A DNA stretch of 5,091 bases from Candidatus Brevefilum sp. (GTDB lineage Bacteria; Chloroflexota; Anaerolineae; Anaerolineales; Anaerolineaceae): assembly GCA_007135845.1 (NCBI GenBank), contig SLIC01000157.1, forward strand, positions 1-5,091. Direction: 5' to 3'. The notes beneath the pieces are model-generated. The model was not told the DNA's origin. It saw nothing but the letters and a program-made list of their open reading frames with translations, and searched no databases. This document shows, piece by piece, positions 4,565 through 5,091 of the stretch (its first letter is position 1; the number at the start of each line of letters is the position of its first letter). The position numbers were made by a program, and so were the translations under genes.

Positions 4565-5091
4565 ATGCCAGAAATGACCATTGTAGAAGCCATCCGGGAA
4601 GCCATTCGCGAAGAAATGCGAAGAGATGAACGCGTTTTTTGTATCGGAGAAGACATTGATATTGAAGGCGGATTTGGTGGCGCATTCACCGTAACACTTG
4701 GGCTTTCACAAGAATTTGGCAAAGAGCGTGTAATTGATACACCAATTTCTGAAATCGCGCTGTGCGGCATGGCAATTGGGTCGGCCGTAGCTGGTATGCG
4801 ACCGATCGCTGACGTTCAGTACGGTGATTTCTTGTTTTGCATGATGGACCAGATTGCAAACGAAGCGCCCAAACTACGCTATATGTCCGGTGGGCAGGTA
4901 TCAGTACCGATGGTGATGCGTGCACCTGTTGGCGCCACCCAGCGTGGCGCACAGCATGCTCAAAGTCTTGAAGCCTTTTTTACCCATGTGCCTGGACTCA
5001 AAGTAGTGGCACCTTCCACTGCCTACGACGCAAAAGGTCTGCTCAAAAGTGCTGTAAGGGATGACAATCCGGTGCTTATTTTTGAGCATAA
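4565..5091 (+). CDS. TPP-dependent dehydrogenase E1 component, beta subunit, 3' end cut by the window edge
   Basis: The 175 visible codons are the N-terminal half of the E1 beta subunit (usual length about 325-340 aa), which completes the active site with the alpha subunit. Landmarks: IGEDID (27-32), GGFGGAFTVTLGL (35-47), VIDTPISEIALCGMAIGSA (56-74, with Glu63 the conserved glutamate that activates the TPP ring), MRPIADVQYGDF (78-89), NEAPKLRYMSGGQ (99-111), MRAPVG (118-123) and GAQHAQSLEAFFTHVPGLKVV (128-148, conserved His131). The gene begins three bases after the alpha stop codon, so the two are certainly co-translated in one operon. An E2 lipoyl acyltransferase and an E3 gene would be expected to the right; their presence and kind would narrow down the substrate. 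Confidence 0.95.
   Translation, partial: MPEMTIVEAIREAIREEMRRDERVFCIGEDIDIEGGFGGAFTVTLGLSQEFGKERVIDTPISEIALCGMAIGSAVAGMRPIADVQYGDFLFCMMDQIANEAPKLRYMSGGQVSVPMVMRAPVGATQRGAQHAQSLEAFFTHVPGLKVVAPSTAYDAKGLLKSAVRDDNPVLIFEH

Noticed and set aside
4429..4952. Serine-rich and other minus-strand open frames opposite E1 alpha/beta
   Set aside because: They are antisense shadows of conserved E1 sequence; the serine richness comes from the acidic GAA/GAT codons read in reverse.

Overview
The window looks like a carbohydrate or sugar-acid catabolic region of a free-living bacterium. It carries bacterial sigma70-type promoters, Shine-Dalgarno sites and moderate GC. The gene types and protein style (split transketolase, acetoin/pyruvate dehydrogenase-like E1 subunits, RuBisCO-like protein) would suit an anaerobic Chloroflexota (Anaerolineae-like) or Firmicutes-type organism. 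That placement is an impression from protein style, not a measurement.

Layout from left to right. (1) Positions 1-746, minus strand: the N-terminal (TPP-binding) half of a split transketolase, whose 3' end runs off the left edge. (2) Positions 747-1098: non-coding, holding a good minus-strand promoter for the transketolase, with a 22-bp LacI-type palindrome over its start site, and a hairpin after the next gene. (3) Positions 1099-1860, minus strand: a GntR-family regulator of the HutC/UTRA subgroup. (4) Positions 1861-2124: a divergent control region with two near-consensus promoters facing outward, each followed by a related ACYTGT-N4-ACARGY palindrome at the predicted start of transcription. 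(5) Positions 2125-3477, plus strand: a complete 450-aa RuBisCO-like protein. (6) Positions 3478-3586: a spacer with a 15-bp hairpin. (7) Positions 3587-4561 and 4565-5091, plus strand: E1 alpha and E1 beta (cut by the right edge) of a TPP-dependent 2-oxoacid/acetoin dehydrogenase.

Working model. The GntR/UTRA protein senses a small (probably phosphorylated or acidic) metabolite. It represses both its own gene and the RuBisCO-like/E1 operon through the paired operators. The RuBisCO-like protein keeps the carbamylated-lysine and metal site but has lost most residues that bind the second phosphate and the loop-6 lysine. It should therefore enolise, isomerise or decarboxylate a phosphorylated sugar-like substrate rather than fix CO2. 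E1 alpha/beta would then cleave a 2-oxoacid or alpha-hydroxyketone/diketone downstream. The nearby split transketolase, under a separate LacI-type operator, adds a third C-C bond enzyme and suggests that an unusual pentose, tetrose or branched sugar (acid) enters central metabolism here. The pairing of a RuBisCO-like protein with E1 alpha/beta under a dedicated GntR regulator is the most promising candidate for an undescribed pathway in this window. Its substrate cannot be read from the sequence.
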